This document shows positions 7,750 through 14,703 of a stretch of 15,916 bases of DNA, one piece after another. How positions within the stretch are numbered: position 1 is the stretch's first letter; each line of letters begins with the position of its first letter. Origin of the DNA: CAZILN01 sp964540005. GTDB lineage: Bacteria > Bacteroidota > Bacteroidia > Bacteroidales > SM23-62. The position numbers were made by a program, and so were the translations under genes. The notes beneath the pieces are model-generated. The model did not search any database. It was not told where the DNA came from and saw only the letters and a program-made list of their open reading frames with translations. The stretch is from positions 1 to 15,916 of the forward strand of contig CAZILN010000118.1 in assembly GCA_964540005.1 (NCBI GenBank), written 5' to 3'.

Positions 7750-9930
7750 TCAGAGTACTAATGTGACAGCTGCAGTCATAACCTTTTCCCTGAACCGGTT
7801 CATGGCCCTGGCAAAGCTCCCTTTTTTAAGAAGGGTAATCTCTATGTCTATTCCCTGCTGCAGACTCAACAGAACCAGTTTACTGCGTGGGAGCCCACCT
7901 GAGCGGTTCCTAGATAACCACAGGTGTTCATGCTCCTCAATGATCTCTGCAAGCATGGATTTCATATCTTCAAGATAGGCTATCCTTGCCTCGTTTTCCA
8001 TCTCATTACGGGCCATTACGTAATTCTTAAGATGCGCACCCATCCGGATCATTCGTATGGCGTTTGTATATTCGTCGGTGATCAGTTTCGATTCCGGCAC
8101 ATGCATTTCAGCCAGGATAAGCGAATCTTCCAGATTGTCGAGGTATGAAAGCAGGGCGCTGTACTGAAAGGCATGTTTGTTACTGAAGCGTTCTGCAATC
8201 TCTTCTGTATTGAACTGGTTGGGCGCCAGGCTTGTCAGGGTGCCTTCAAGAGATTCCAGGATCTTATCATACATGACCCTGTCCCTTATCCCGAACTGGT
8301 ATGATAAATTGCAAAGAGTCATATTGAACATCAGGATCTCTTCGAAGCGGTTGTATCGTCCCAGGTCAAGGCTGAAAGTACCCATAATATTCCGGTGGTC
8401 CTTGTATATAAAGGTATTCAGGTAATCAGTCAGCAGGGATTCAGACAAACCATTTGCATTCCAGCTCCACCCGGCTCCCCAGGCAAAGCCGGCATAGCTT
8501 ACAGGCAGGTATTGCCAGTGCCCCATATCCCCCCAATCGGTTACCATCATCCCTTTGGCTCCATGTTTCAGCCCGCTTTTGACTGCATTACTGATATTAT
8601 TATACATATTATTGGTCCGGCCACTGAAGGTGGTCCAGCTGCTGGTACCCGGACAAACAAGGAAGTCCAGATCCCCGGCTGCCAGCTTTTCACACTTCTG
8701 ATCAAAGGGATGCTCTGCTTCATACCCCCACTCCATCACCATTATGTCTTTGGGTATTTCTGGTATGATCTCAGGGTGATTGCTGGGCACGTCACCCCAC
8801 ATAAGCATTTTCTTATTGGCTGCTTTGGTGAGCTCATTTACCTTATTTACATACTCAAGGAATACCTGATCCACGCCTTTTTCTTCCACTACCTGCTTAC
8901 TCTTGCCCTTACCCAGTTCAAAGGGTTCGTCGAGGTTGGCATTGAAATACCCTGAACTGAAATTCGGTAAGAGTTCATCCATCATGTTTTCTATCAACTC
9001 AATACTTTCAGGGTTATATGGGTCCAGGGTGCTTTTTGTTTTCATTAAGGGACTGATACTGTATCCTTTGGGGCATTCAGCAAGCTGTTCCAGCTGTTCG
9101 GTTGCCAGCCAGGCAGTCATGTGTCCCAGGGTATTCTGGTTCGGGACAAGGTCGATGAATCTGTCCCTGCACCAGGCATCCAGCTCCCTGAACTCCTCAG
9201 CTATAAAGGGTGTTTCGGTGGCTTCCCAGAGCTTCCGGTATCCTTCATAAGCAAAGGCAAAACCTTCCATATACAGTTCGACATGGTTGTATTTTAACTC
9301 CGATAGCATATCCGTCAGCTGAAGGACTGTCTCCAGTGTCGGGATCTTATCACGCCCGATATCCAGCATAACTCCACGAATTTCCATATCGGGATAATCT
9401 TCAATGGTCATGGCTGGGATGTTTCCGGAATAGGATATATTAAGGTGCTTCAGGCTCACCAGCGAATAATATAAGCCGGCCATGTCTTTGAAAGCAATGG
9501 TAACAGACCGGGGTGTAATATGCATCAGGTACCCCTGAACAGGGATCTTATCGGATTTTTTGAAAAAAAACTGATTGGATGTCCGGCCAGCAGTGGCGTC
9601 TACTGTCAGGAGCCTGTCCATATACCTCTTTATATCATCCTGGATTTCGGGATCGGCCTTGAAGCCCGGTGTTTCAGGCATTATGAATTTACCCGTACCT
9701 CGGACAACTTTCCTGGGATGCGGGATCAGATTGAGGATTTCGGGCTGAGTATGCTCAGGATGATCCCCAAGGGGCCATGCTTCATGAGTCTGGCTAATAG
9801 CTATATTCTCCTGCTCTATGCTCTTTTTCAGGAGACTGTTATAATACAGATTAAGTACTATGACTGTTACAATTGTCAGCACGACCAGGGATATTAACAG
9901 TAACACAAGAATCCGGTATAGTTTTTTCAT
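7750..9930 (-). CDS. GH20-type beta-N-acetylhexosaminidase, membrane-anchored
   Basis: A 726-residue glycosidase expected to remove terminal N-acetylhexosamine from glycans on the periplasmic side. Starting at ATG 9930 it begins MKKLYRILVLLLISLVVLT, an uncleaved-looking signal anchor (about 3-30). Next come a zincin-like GH20 N-terminal domain (PEILNLIPHPRKVV... near 63-165) and a TIM barrel opening with IEDYPDMEIRGVMLDIGRDKIP (176-197). The proposed catalytic Asp-Glu pair is D334-E335 in FNANLDEPFELGKGKS. Other barrel residues include W401 (MEWGYEAEHPFD) and TDWGDMGHW (464-472). The motif departs from the usual HxGGDE and looks closer to the hexosaminidase-D-like branch. An in-frame ATG at 10044 adds 38 residues, but a perfect -7 element at 9970-9977 lies between the two, so 9930 is preferred. 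Confidence 0.8.
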   Translation of the reverse strand: MKKLYRILVLLLISLVVLTIVTVIVLNLYYNSLLKKSIEQENIAISQTHEAWPLGDHPEHTQPEILNLIPHPRKVVRGTGKFIMPETPGFKADPEIQDDIKRYMDRLLTVDATAGRTSNQFFFKKSDKIPVQGYLMHITPRSVTIAFKDMAGLYYSLVSLKHLNISYSGNIPAMTIEDYPDMEIRGVMLDIGRDKIPTLETVLQLTDMLSELKYNHVELYMEGFAFAYEGYRKLWEATETPFIAEEFRELDAWCRDRFIDLVPNQNTLGHMTAWLATEQLEQLAECPKGYSISPLMKTKSTLDPYNPESIELIENMMDELLPNFSSGYFNANLDEPFELGKGKSKQVVEEKGVDQVFLEYVNKVNELTKAANKKMLMWGDVPSNHPEIIPEIPKDIMVMEWGYEAEHPFDQKCEKLAAGDLDFLVCPGTSSWTTFSGRTNNMYNNISNAVKSGLKHGAKGMMVTDWGDMGHWQYLPVSYAGFAWGAGWSWNANGLSESLLTDYLNTFIYKDHRNIMGTFSLDLGRYNRFEEILMFNMTLCNLSYQFGIRDRVMYDKILESLEGTLTSLAPNQFNTEEIAERFSNKHAFQYSALLSYLDNLEDSLILAEMHVPESKLITDEYTNAIRMIRMGAHLKNYVMARNEMENEARIAYLEDMKSMLAEIIEEHEHLWLSRNRSGGLPRSKLVLLSLQQGIDIEITLLKKGSFARAMNRFREKVMTAAVTLVL

Positions 9931-9969
9931 TATCAGGTTTATTGTGAGGGTAATGGTATTTGATGCAGA

Positions 9970-9977
9970 CAAATTTA
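9970..9977 (-). promoter_or_regulatory. -7 promoter element (TAnnTTTG) of the GH20 gene
   Basis: On the minus strand this reads TAAATTTG, a full match to the Bacteroidota housekeeping -7 consensus TAnnTTTG. It lies 40 bases before the ATG at 9930, giving a leader of roughly 30-35 bases and arguing against the longer ORF starting at 10044. No good TTTG at the -33 position was found; the nearest TTG is 28 bases away, which is too far. Confidence 0.5.
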
Positions 9978-10020
9978 ATCTTTTTACCAGGGAATTTAAT
10001 TTACGCAACAGAGCAGGAAA

Positions 10021-10070
10021 ACATATAAAAACAGTTAAAAACAATAATAAACAATATAAAACAGTGAAAT
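10021..10070. repeat. five tandem A-rich decamers in the divergent promoter region
   Basis: Five consecutive 10-base units all begin with ACA and are A-rich in the second half: ACATATAAAA, ACAGTTAAAA, ACAATAATAA, ACAATATAAA, ACAGTGAAAT. The 10-bp register is close to one helical turn, so the A-tracts fall on one face of the DNA and should bend it. Units 2 and 5 share ACAGTkAAA and are 30 bp apart. The array ends 8 bp before the -7 element of the plus-strand membrane-protein gene. It could be an upstream activating or curved element, or a regulator's site array. Confidence 0.6.
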
Positions 10071-10078
10071 AAAATAAT

Positions 10079-10086
10079 TACCTTTG
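10079..10086 (+). promoter_or_regulatory. -7 promoter element (TAnnTTTG) of the membrane protein/HTH unit
   Basis: TACCTTTG, a full match to the Bacteroidota -7 consensus, 22 bases before the ATG at 10109. No TTG is visible at -33; the decamer array occupies that region. The position supports initiation at ATG 10109 rather than at the upstream TTG 10094, which would fall at or next to the transcript start. Confidence 0.55.
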
Positions 10087-10108
10087 CTTAGAATTGAAAA
10101 AAAAAGCC

Positions 10109-10903
10109 ATGAAAGGATTAAAAAATGTTTTTTCAATATTTCGCAAACCCTCAGCTTTCTTTGAATCCATTGAGCCGGCAGAATCAAACAGGCTGATAAT
10201 GATGCAGCTGCTGGTTATTATCGTATTCGCTTTTTTGTACGGTTTGGCAATGGGCAGTTATCACAGCCTGGCTCAGTCATTGATTGCAGGTATTAAGCTG
10301 ATTGTCCTCTTCCTGTCAGCCCTGCTGATATGTTTTCCTTCCTTTTACATCATTCAGCTGATACTGGGTTCAGGAATGAGCCTCAGGCAGATGATCACGA
10401 TTATTTTAAGCGGGTTTGTACTATCTGCTACCATTACCCTCTCTTTTGCACCCATAATAATATTTTTCCTGGTAACAGGGAATAATTATTATTTCCTTCA
10501 GTTACTTCATGTAGCGGTATTTATATTCTCCGGGATTTTCGGGATCAGGTTGATAATCGAATCCCTGAAATATGCCTGTGAGAAAAGGAATATTTATCCC
10601 AGGACAGGAGTAACGGTTTTCAAAGTGTGGATAGTAATCCTTGCATTTGTTGGAATTCAGCTGGCCTGGAACCTGAGACCATTCCTGGGTGACAGGGATT
10701 CAGGGTTTGCCCTTTTCAGAAATTATGAGGGGAACTTCTATACAGCCCTTGTTTATTCAGTCAGGCAATTAGCCGGCAAGGATTCTGAAGCACAAGCTGG
10801 AGAAGAACAGTCTTTACCAGCCGGAACAGGGGGAAGTTCCGGAGTAAAGGCTGAAACGGAACCTGCCGATAGCTTGGAATTATTTCAAATGATTGAAAAC
10901 TAG
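10109..10903 (+). CDS. multi-pass membrane protein (Yip1-like layout), function unknown
   Basis: A 264-residue integral membrane protein. Hydrophobic segments lie at about 30-49, 56-87 (long, perhaps two helices), 92-122, 127-152 and 169-188. The cytoplasmic N-terminus has a FRKPSAFFESIEP motif. Conserved-looking polar landmarks follow the last helix: GIQLAWNLRPFLG (182-194) and FRNYEGNFY (203-211). The C-terminus is a low-complexity, acidic, Gly/Ser/Glu-rich tail. I recall this 'QLAW.LRPF...NFY' pattern from uncharacterised proteins in several phyla that are sometimes labelled Yip1-like or 'WH2 domain'; I would not trust that label. The reading frame also extends to a TTG at 10094, but the promoter position favours the ATG. 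An HTH gene follows 5 bp after the stop, so the two form a small operon isolated between oppositely oriented genes. Confidence 0.75.
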   Translation: MKGLKNVFSIFRKPSAFFESIEPAESNRLIMMQLLVIIVFAFLYGLAMGSYHSLAQSLIAGIKLIVLFLSALLICFPSFYIIQLILGSGMSLRQMITIILSGFVLSATITLSFAPIIIFFLVTGNNYYFLQLLHVAVFIFSGIFGIRLIIESLKYACEKRNIYPRTGVTVFKVWIVILAFVGIQLAWNLRPFLGDRDSGFALFRNYEGNFYTALVYSVRQLAGKDSEAQAGEEQSLPAGTGGSSGVKAETEPADSLELFQMIEN

Positions 10904-10908
10904 GATTT

Positions 10909-11127
10909 ATGGATGATATCATGACACTGGAGGAGGTAGCGAAATACCTGAAGTTAAAGCCACAAACCATATATACCTGGGCCCAGAAGGGAAATATTCC
11001 TGCTGCAAAGCTCGGTAAGGAATGGCGATTCAGAAGGTCAGTTATTGACGATTGGTTCAATCAACACCTGGATAAGAAGTTCCATCATTTTCTTGATAAC
11101 AATCACGAATCCGGGCAGGCAGATTAA
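10909..11127 (+). CDS. excisionase/MerR-type helix-turn-helix DNA-binding protein
   Basis: A 72-residue protein whose core, MTLEEVAKYLKLKPQTIYTWAQ followed by KGNIPAAKLGKEWRFRRSVIDDWF (residues 5-50), is the standard winged HTH of the excisionase DNA-binding family (HTH_17). The two helices (about 8-14 and 18-28) and the wing with the RF motif are intact. A short His-rich tail follows (NQHLDKKFHHFL). Such stand-alone domains occur as phage excisionases, but also as small chromosomal regulators; there is no integrase or att-like repeat here, so a regulator is more likely. The start at 10909 follows the membrane protein's stop by 5 bp; an ATG at 10921 (MTLEE) would keep the whole domain. It is a candidate autoregulator of its own operon through the decamer array at 10021-10070. 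Confidence 0.85.
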   Translation: MDDIMTLEEVAKYLKLKPQTIYTWAQKGNIPAAKLGKEWRFRRSVIDDWFNQHLDKKFHHFLDNNHESGQAD

Positions 11128-11211
11128 TACACATTATGTAATAAGGAAGGATTAGTAGAGAAATTACCAGATGTGGGAAAAAGAAATCCTTTCATTTGAT
11201 AATGGTGGCAT

Positions 11212-12333
11212 TCAGGGCATGTCCACATGTTCAAAGATGATATCCAGAACTCCTTCCCTGATCTCCTGTATGGGAGTCCGGTCATAATTAGCCGCAAGAA
11301 TCAGTGCCAGGTCTTTTTCTGGAATAAGTGTAATATAAGATCTGTATCCTGTATCTCCTCCTCCATGATCTATGGTGGGGTGCCCTTTATATTCATTAAG
11401 GAACCAGCTCAGACCAACCCTGGCCTGGTCAGAACCGGTTACGGAATTGGTCCATAATACTTCATAGCTTGAATCTTCCAGTATTCGCCGACCTTCAAGT
11501 TCTCCCCTGTTAAGGTTGGCCCGGGCCCAGCGGCTCATCTCAATGACACTGGAGTTGAGGGTTGAACTGGGGGCATGACGCCGGTTGTAAGGATAGACTT
11601 TGCTGACAGCGATCTTTCCGTCCTTGTTTACATGTGGACTGGTACGCAGTTCTTCAGGGATCTCAGGATATCTGAAATCACTGTGTGTCATATTAAGAGG
11701 ATCAAGAATATTCGTCTTGACATAATCATCAAAACTCATTCCCGATACTTTGGCAATTACGTCTCCCATGACGTCAAAGGCCATGTTGCTGTATCGAAAT
11801 CCTTCACCAGTATCAAACAGCATTTTCTCATTGCTGATGCTCCTGACATATCTTTCGGCGGCCCCCTCATCATATTGTGTTTTATCCCACTCATAATCTT
11901 CTACATCCGGCATGCCGGATGTATGGTTCAGCATGTTGCGTATCCTAATATCCGTATATCTTTCATCATCAAGACTGAAATAGGGAAGGTAGCTAGTGAC
12001 TTTTTCATCCAGGTCTATTTTCCCCTGTTCAACCAGTTGCATGACTGCAGTGGCGACAAATGGCTTCGAGACGGAAGCCATATGGAAGAAATATTCCTCT
12101 TTCATAAGTTCACCAGATTCTATATTCCGGACCCCGAAAGCATTGGAATAAATGATTTCTTCTTTACTTGTTATGGCAATACATAAGCCTGCAAGCTCCT
12201 TCTCTTCTGCAATTTTCCGGAGATAATCTGTGAGATCAGATGCAAGGGAGCCATTTATCCCGGCAGGTATTTCAGTACTGTTAAAAGAGATAAGGAAAAA
12301 TGCCAGCAACAGGAACAGGACTGTTTTTTTCAT
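11212..12333 (-). CDS. serine beta-lactamase-fold hydrolase (class C/DD-peptidase-like)
   Basis: A 373-residue exported protein from ATG 12333, giving MKKTVLFLLLAFFLISF as signal peptide. The upstream ATG at 12372 adds 13 residues that spoil the signal and is not favoured. All three active-site motifs of the beta-lactamase/PBP4* family are present: SVSK (Ser87, Lys90), YSN (Tyr181-Asn183) and HGG (323-325). The NHTSGMPD segment (near 136-143) is typical of the family. Members hydrolyse beta-lactams, D-amino peptides or esters; substrate cannot be assigned, and most such Bacteroidota proteins are esterase or peptidase-like rather than resistance enzymes. It lies 58 bp downstream of the YncE-like lipoprotein gene and ends tail-to-tail with the HTH gene, with 84 bp between them and no clear terminator hairpin. 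Confidence 0.88.
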   Translation of the reverse strand: MKKTVLFLLLAFFLISFNSTEIPAGINGSLASDLTDYLRKIAEEKELAGLCIAITSKEEIIYSNAFGVRNIESGELMKEEYFFHMASVSKPFVATAVMQLVEQGKIDLDEKVTSYLPYFSLDDERYTDIRIRNMLNHTSGMPDVEDYEWDKTQYDEGAAERYVRSISNEKMLFDTGEGFRYSNMAFDVMGDVIAKVSGMSFDDYVKTNILDPLNMTHSDFRYPEIPEELRTSPHVNKDGKIAVSKVYPYNRRHAPSSTLNSSVIEMSRWARANLNRGELEGRRILEDSSYEVLWTNSVTGSDQARVGLSWFLNEYKGHPTIDHGGGDTGYRSYITLIPEKDLALILAANYDRTPIQEIREGVLDIIFEHVDMP

Positions 12334-12391
12334 TTTATAAGATCTTCTATGGTAAAGATAATTAACTCCCAAAGAATTTAAAAATGGGATC

Positions 12392-13510
12392 TTATGGGGT
12401 GAGTCCTTCGTCCTGAAGATCTGATATCAGGTAAAGGTTCAGGGTGCGGCCGCTGAAATCAGTAGTTGACAGGTATTTCCCGTCTGGTGAAATATCCAGG
12501 CCGGTGGGCTGGTTTCCCTGTTCCCACTGGGCAATAATTTCAAAGCTCTCTGTGCTGATTATCTGTATTTTACCATTTACCTTGCTTGGATAGATATATC
12601 CCTCAGGATTATTCGGTCCTCTGCAGCTTACATATAAATACCTGCCGTCAGGACTGAGTTTCATGGTATTGGGATGGCTGAATACTTTAGTTTCAGCCAG
12701 CAGTTTCCTGTTGGTCCAGTCGTATTTATAGGCAATGGCATATCGCATATCATCGTAATACAGCATTTTACGGGTACTGTCATAATGTACATCGCGCATG
12801 GCGGCGTTATCCTCATGCATTGAATGAAGCAAGTCACCTGTATTAACTTCGAATACCTGGATATCGAATTCATCAAATGAAGCAACCGCGACGGTATCAT
12901 TCCCTATCCAGGCAATTCCCCGGGGAGTTTTGTTGGTGTTGATGTCCCGGATGTGTTTACGGGTTTCAGCTTCAAATATTGATATACTGTTTGAGATCCA
13001 GTGAGAAAAGGCTACATAACGTGCATCTGGACTGAATTCCACAACCTTGGTCCAGGTACCATTCGTGCTGCGCCCTTCTTCAAGGCTGTCTGTATCAAAG
13101 TGGTATACGAAATATTCACCGGTAGTCATCCGGGTAAACCAGAACGTGCTGTCTTTTTCAAAGAAGCGGCCTTCGGGGTAGTTCAGATCATTTTTTCTAT
13201 CTGTGCCGCCTGGTTTGAGCGTCCTGATTATCTCGAAAGGATCAACCGAGAATATCTGGACTGCAAGAGTTGGATGGTTCAAAAGGGTTACATATATATA
13301 GTCTCCATCGGGTGAAAAGGTACAGGATTTTGGGGCATAGCCTGTTGTCTGATTTTTTGAGAAAAACGGGCAGCTGTCTTTTCTTTCCCAACCCTGGCTT
13401 ATCAGTACAGAATCAGGAATTACCTCTGGTGCCTGTACGGCAACTACCTCCTTTTGCTTCGGCAGCGAACAACTGACAAGCAGGAGCAGTATGAAGGTAT
13501 ATTGGTTCAT
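12392..13510 (-). CDS. YncE/YVTN-type beta-propeller lipoprotein
   Basis: A 372-residue exported lipoprotein with lipobox LVSC (Cys14). The remainder is a seven-bladed-type propeller of YVTN/WD40-like repeats: CTFSPDGDYIYVTLLN, VEFSPDARYVAFSHW, GIAWIGNDTVAVASFD, MKLSPDGRYLYVSCRG, LDISPDGKYLSTTDF. Such propellers bind ligands or act as periplasmic or surface scaffolds; no catalytic residues are evident. An in-frame TAA directly precedes the ATG, fixing the start, so the signal peptide (MNQYTFILLL) truly lacks the usual Lys/Arg near its N-terminus. Neighbours are the DUF3795 gene (77 bp upstream) and the serine hydrolase (58 bp downstream), all on one strand, perhaps one operon. Confidence 0.85.
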   Translation of the reverse strand: MNQYTFILLLLVSCSLPKQKEVVAVQAPEVIPDSVLISQGWERKDSCPFFSKNQTTGYAPKSCTFSPDGDYIYVTLLNHPTLAVQIFSVDPFEIIRTLKPGGTDRKNDLNYPEGRFFEKDSTFWFTRMTTGEYFVYHFDTDSLEEGRSTNGTWTKVVEFSPDARYVAFSHWISNSISIFEAETRKHIRDINTNKTPRGIAWIGNDTVAVASFDEFDIQVFEVNTGDLLHSMHEDNAAMRDVHYDSTRKMLYYDDMRYAIAYKYDWTNRKLLAETKVFSHPNTMKLSPDGRYLYVSCRGPNNPEGYIYPSKVNGKIQIISTESFEIIAQWEQGNQPTGLDISPDGKYLSTTDFSGRTLNLYLISDLQDEGLTP

Positions 13511-13587
13511 TTATTTTATAGCGGGAATTGTGATATCCGCGATGGGAAAATAATAATAATTACTTGAATATTATTAACAGACAGGAT

Positions 13588-14040
13588 TTAGTTGTCCGGG
13601 AGTTTATATCCCTGTACTTGCTTTCCACAGGATTTGCAGGTATCCTGGTACCAGTGAAATCGAGTGCTGCACTGTGAACAGCTCCATTTCTGTCCCTGAA
13701 GGTCAAGCCATTTTTCCGGTCCTGACTCTGATAGTACCTGCAATGATTCAATCACTCCGGTATGATGGGGATGTTTATCCATATCAAAAGCCTCCAGGAC
13801 GGAACATGGGAATTCATTGCATTCAGCACATGAGTTGAGATTTTTGTGGCGGCAGCATCTTTTTATGCCACAATTCATACAGCAGAGATTGTTCCTTTCA
13901 GTCCGGCATCCCGAACAAGCCTGATACTCAACAGGGATCTTGGTTTGCTGGACTATTTCATCCAGAGTGCCAGCCTGGGTGGCCATGTAGATGCCGCATG
14001 CTCCACAGTACAGGCCGCAATATGCAATCTCAGGTTCCAT
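13588..14040 (-). CDS. Cys-rich DUF3795 protein with C-terminal zinc-ribbon-like motif
   Basis: A 150-residue soluble protein with 17 cysteines. The opening YCGLYCGACGIYMA (Cys8, 12, 15) is the hallmark of DUF3795. It is followed by CSGC (42-45), CCMNC (53-57), CC (62-63) and CAECNEFPC (71-79), all in the family's usual order. After a helical linker there are two CxxC pairs (Cys121/124 and Cys135/138), spaced like a small zinc ribbon and giving a longer C-terminus than I expect from the core domain. It probably binds zinc or an iron-sulfur centre in the cytoplasm; no reaction is known to me. It lies 25 bp downstream of the small membrane protein gene. Confidence 0.85.
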   Translation of the reverse strand: MEPEIAYCGLYCGACGIYMATQAGTLDEIVQQTKIPVEYQACSGCRTERNNLCCMNCGIKRCCRHKNLNSCAECNEFPCSVLEAFDMDKHPHHTGVIESLQVLSESGPEKWLDLQGQKWSCSQCSTRFHWYQDTCKSCGKQVQGYKLPDN

Positions 14041-14065
14041 AGTTTTTAGCCATAATTAAATTTGC

Positions 14066-14461
14066 CTAGCTCTTTCTGAGTTTTAATGCATTTAATAATT
14101 CAATGATACTTATTACTAAAAGTAGTAAATCAAGGCTTCCTAAAAACATGTATCCTTTTACAGCTAATTTCAATTCTCCGAATAGCAACCATAAAAGCAA
14201 CATAAGTCCACCGCATAAATTGATGCAAATGGCACCAATAAGTCCAAGTCCGGAATGACTACTTGTGTCTTTTCTGTATGCTTCTATTATTAAAGCTAAT
14301 GTGATCCCCATGAATACTGCTCCCAGTATGTTAGGGTAGAAATTTGATTGAGCGGACGGCACACCGAAAAAGTCTGCCAGGGCTGGCGAAAATGAAAGTA
14401 ATAAAACGGCTAAAAAGAGGTTAATACCTGCATCTACCAGTAATGTGATCCTTTTTTTCAT
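14066..14461 (-). CDS. small four-helix membrane protein, function unknown
   Basis: A 131-residue, almost wholly hydrophobic protein with four predicted helices at about 8-28, 42-60, 70-95 and 102-125, and basic ends (MKKR at the start, LRKS at the end). I do not recognise the family. The gene looks AT-richer than its neighbours (for example 16 G/C in the 60 bases from 14101, against close to half from 13621). Its ATG overlaps the TGA of the DUF1593 remnant in an ATGA, so it was positioned for translational coupling to a gene that is now broken. It precedes the DUF3795 gene by 25 bp. Confidence 0.75.
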   Translation of the reverse strand: MKKRITLLVDAGINLFLAVLLLSFSPALADFFGVPSAQSNFYPNILGAVFMGITLALIIEAYRKDTSSHSGLGLIGAICINLCGGLMLLLWLLFGELKLAVKGYMFLGSLDLLLLVISIIELLNALKLRKS

Positions 14462-14658
14462 TTGACATTGAAAATTACTCTCCGGTAACTTTTAAGCTGC
14501 GGCCTACCATCATCTGTAAGTTCCAGAATAATATGGAAAGTTCCAAGAGATTCTTCAGGAATATGCAGGCTGCCGGCAGCCTGTACCGCAGTTACCAAAA
14601 ATTGCACCTCGCAGATATCAACCGCGTTTCTCATCCTGCAGTTTCCAGCCCTTATAGG
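14458..14658 (-). pseudogene. 3' remnant of a DUF1593-type (Sde0182-like C-terminal domain) gene
   Basis: Reading the minus strand in one frame to a TGA at 14458 gives a stretch that includes AGNCRMRNAVDI, then SLHIPEESLGTFHIILELT, then DDGRPQLKSYRRVIFNVK. The pattern 'hIP....G..HIILEvTDdGtP.LtsYRRVIv.V' at a C-terminus is what I recall from DUF1593 proteins (secreted nucleoside-hydrolase-like enzymes with an Ig-like last domain). AGNC...NAVDI can be read as a decayed form of that domain's 'PEAGTY...v.I'. The fragment is only about 65 codons against the family's usual 400-500, has no signal peptide or catalytic domain, and starts right after the sulfatase stop in the same frame. It looks like the tail left after a deletion. 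The left boundary is approximate. The longest ATG-initiated piece is 58 codons (from 14634). Confidence 0.6.
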
Positions 14659-14703
14659 CAGAAAGGGGATGAATATAGCAGTATTTATGATAGTACTAAA
14701 GGA

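Noticed and set aside
8395..8955. 186-residue plus-strand open frame inside the GH20 gene
   Set aside because: Antisense shadow of conserved GH20 barrel sequence.
10909..11127. Reading the small HTH protein as a phage excisionase marking an integrated element
   Set aside because: No integrase, att-like direct repeats, tRNA target or other phage genes are present in the window.
11147..11191. AAGGATT ... AATCCTT inverted repeat between the convergent HTH and hydrolase genes, considered as a terminator
   Set aside because: Seven-base arms with a loop of more than 30 bases and no T-run; too weak.
11575..12186. 203-residue plus-strand open frame inside the serine hydrolase gene
   Set aside because: Antisense to the intact SxxK/YxN/HGG hydrolase; length is explained by codon bias on the opposite strand.
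12337..12395. ATAAGATC ... GATCTTAT inverted repeat flanking the gap between the hydrolase and propeller genes
   Set aside because: Eight-base AT-rich arms 43 bases apart and partly in coding sequence; likely chance.
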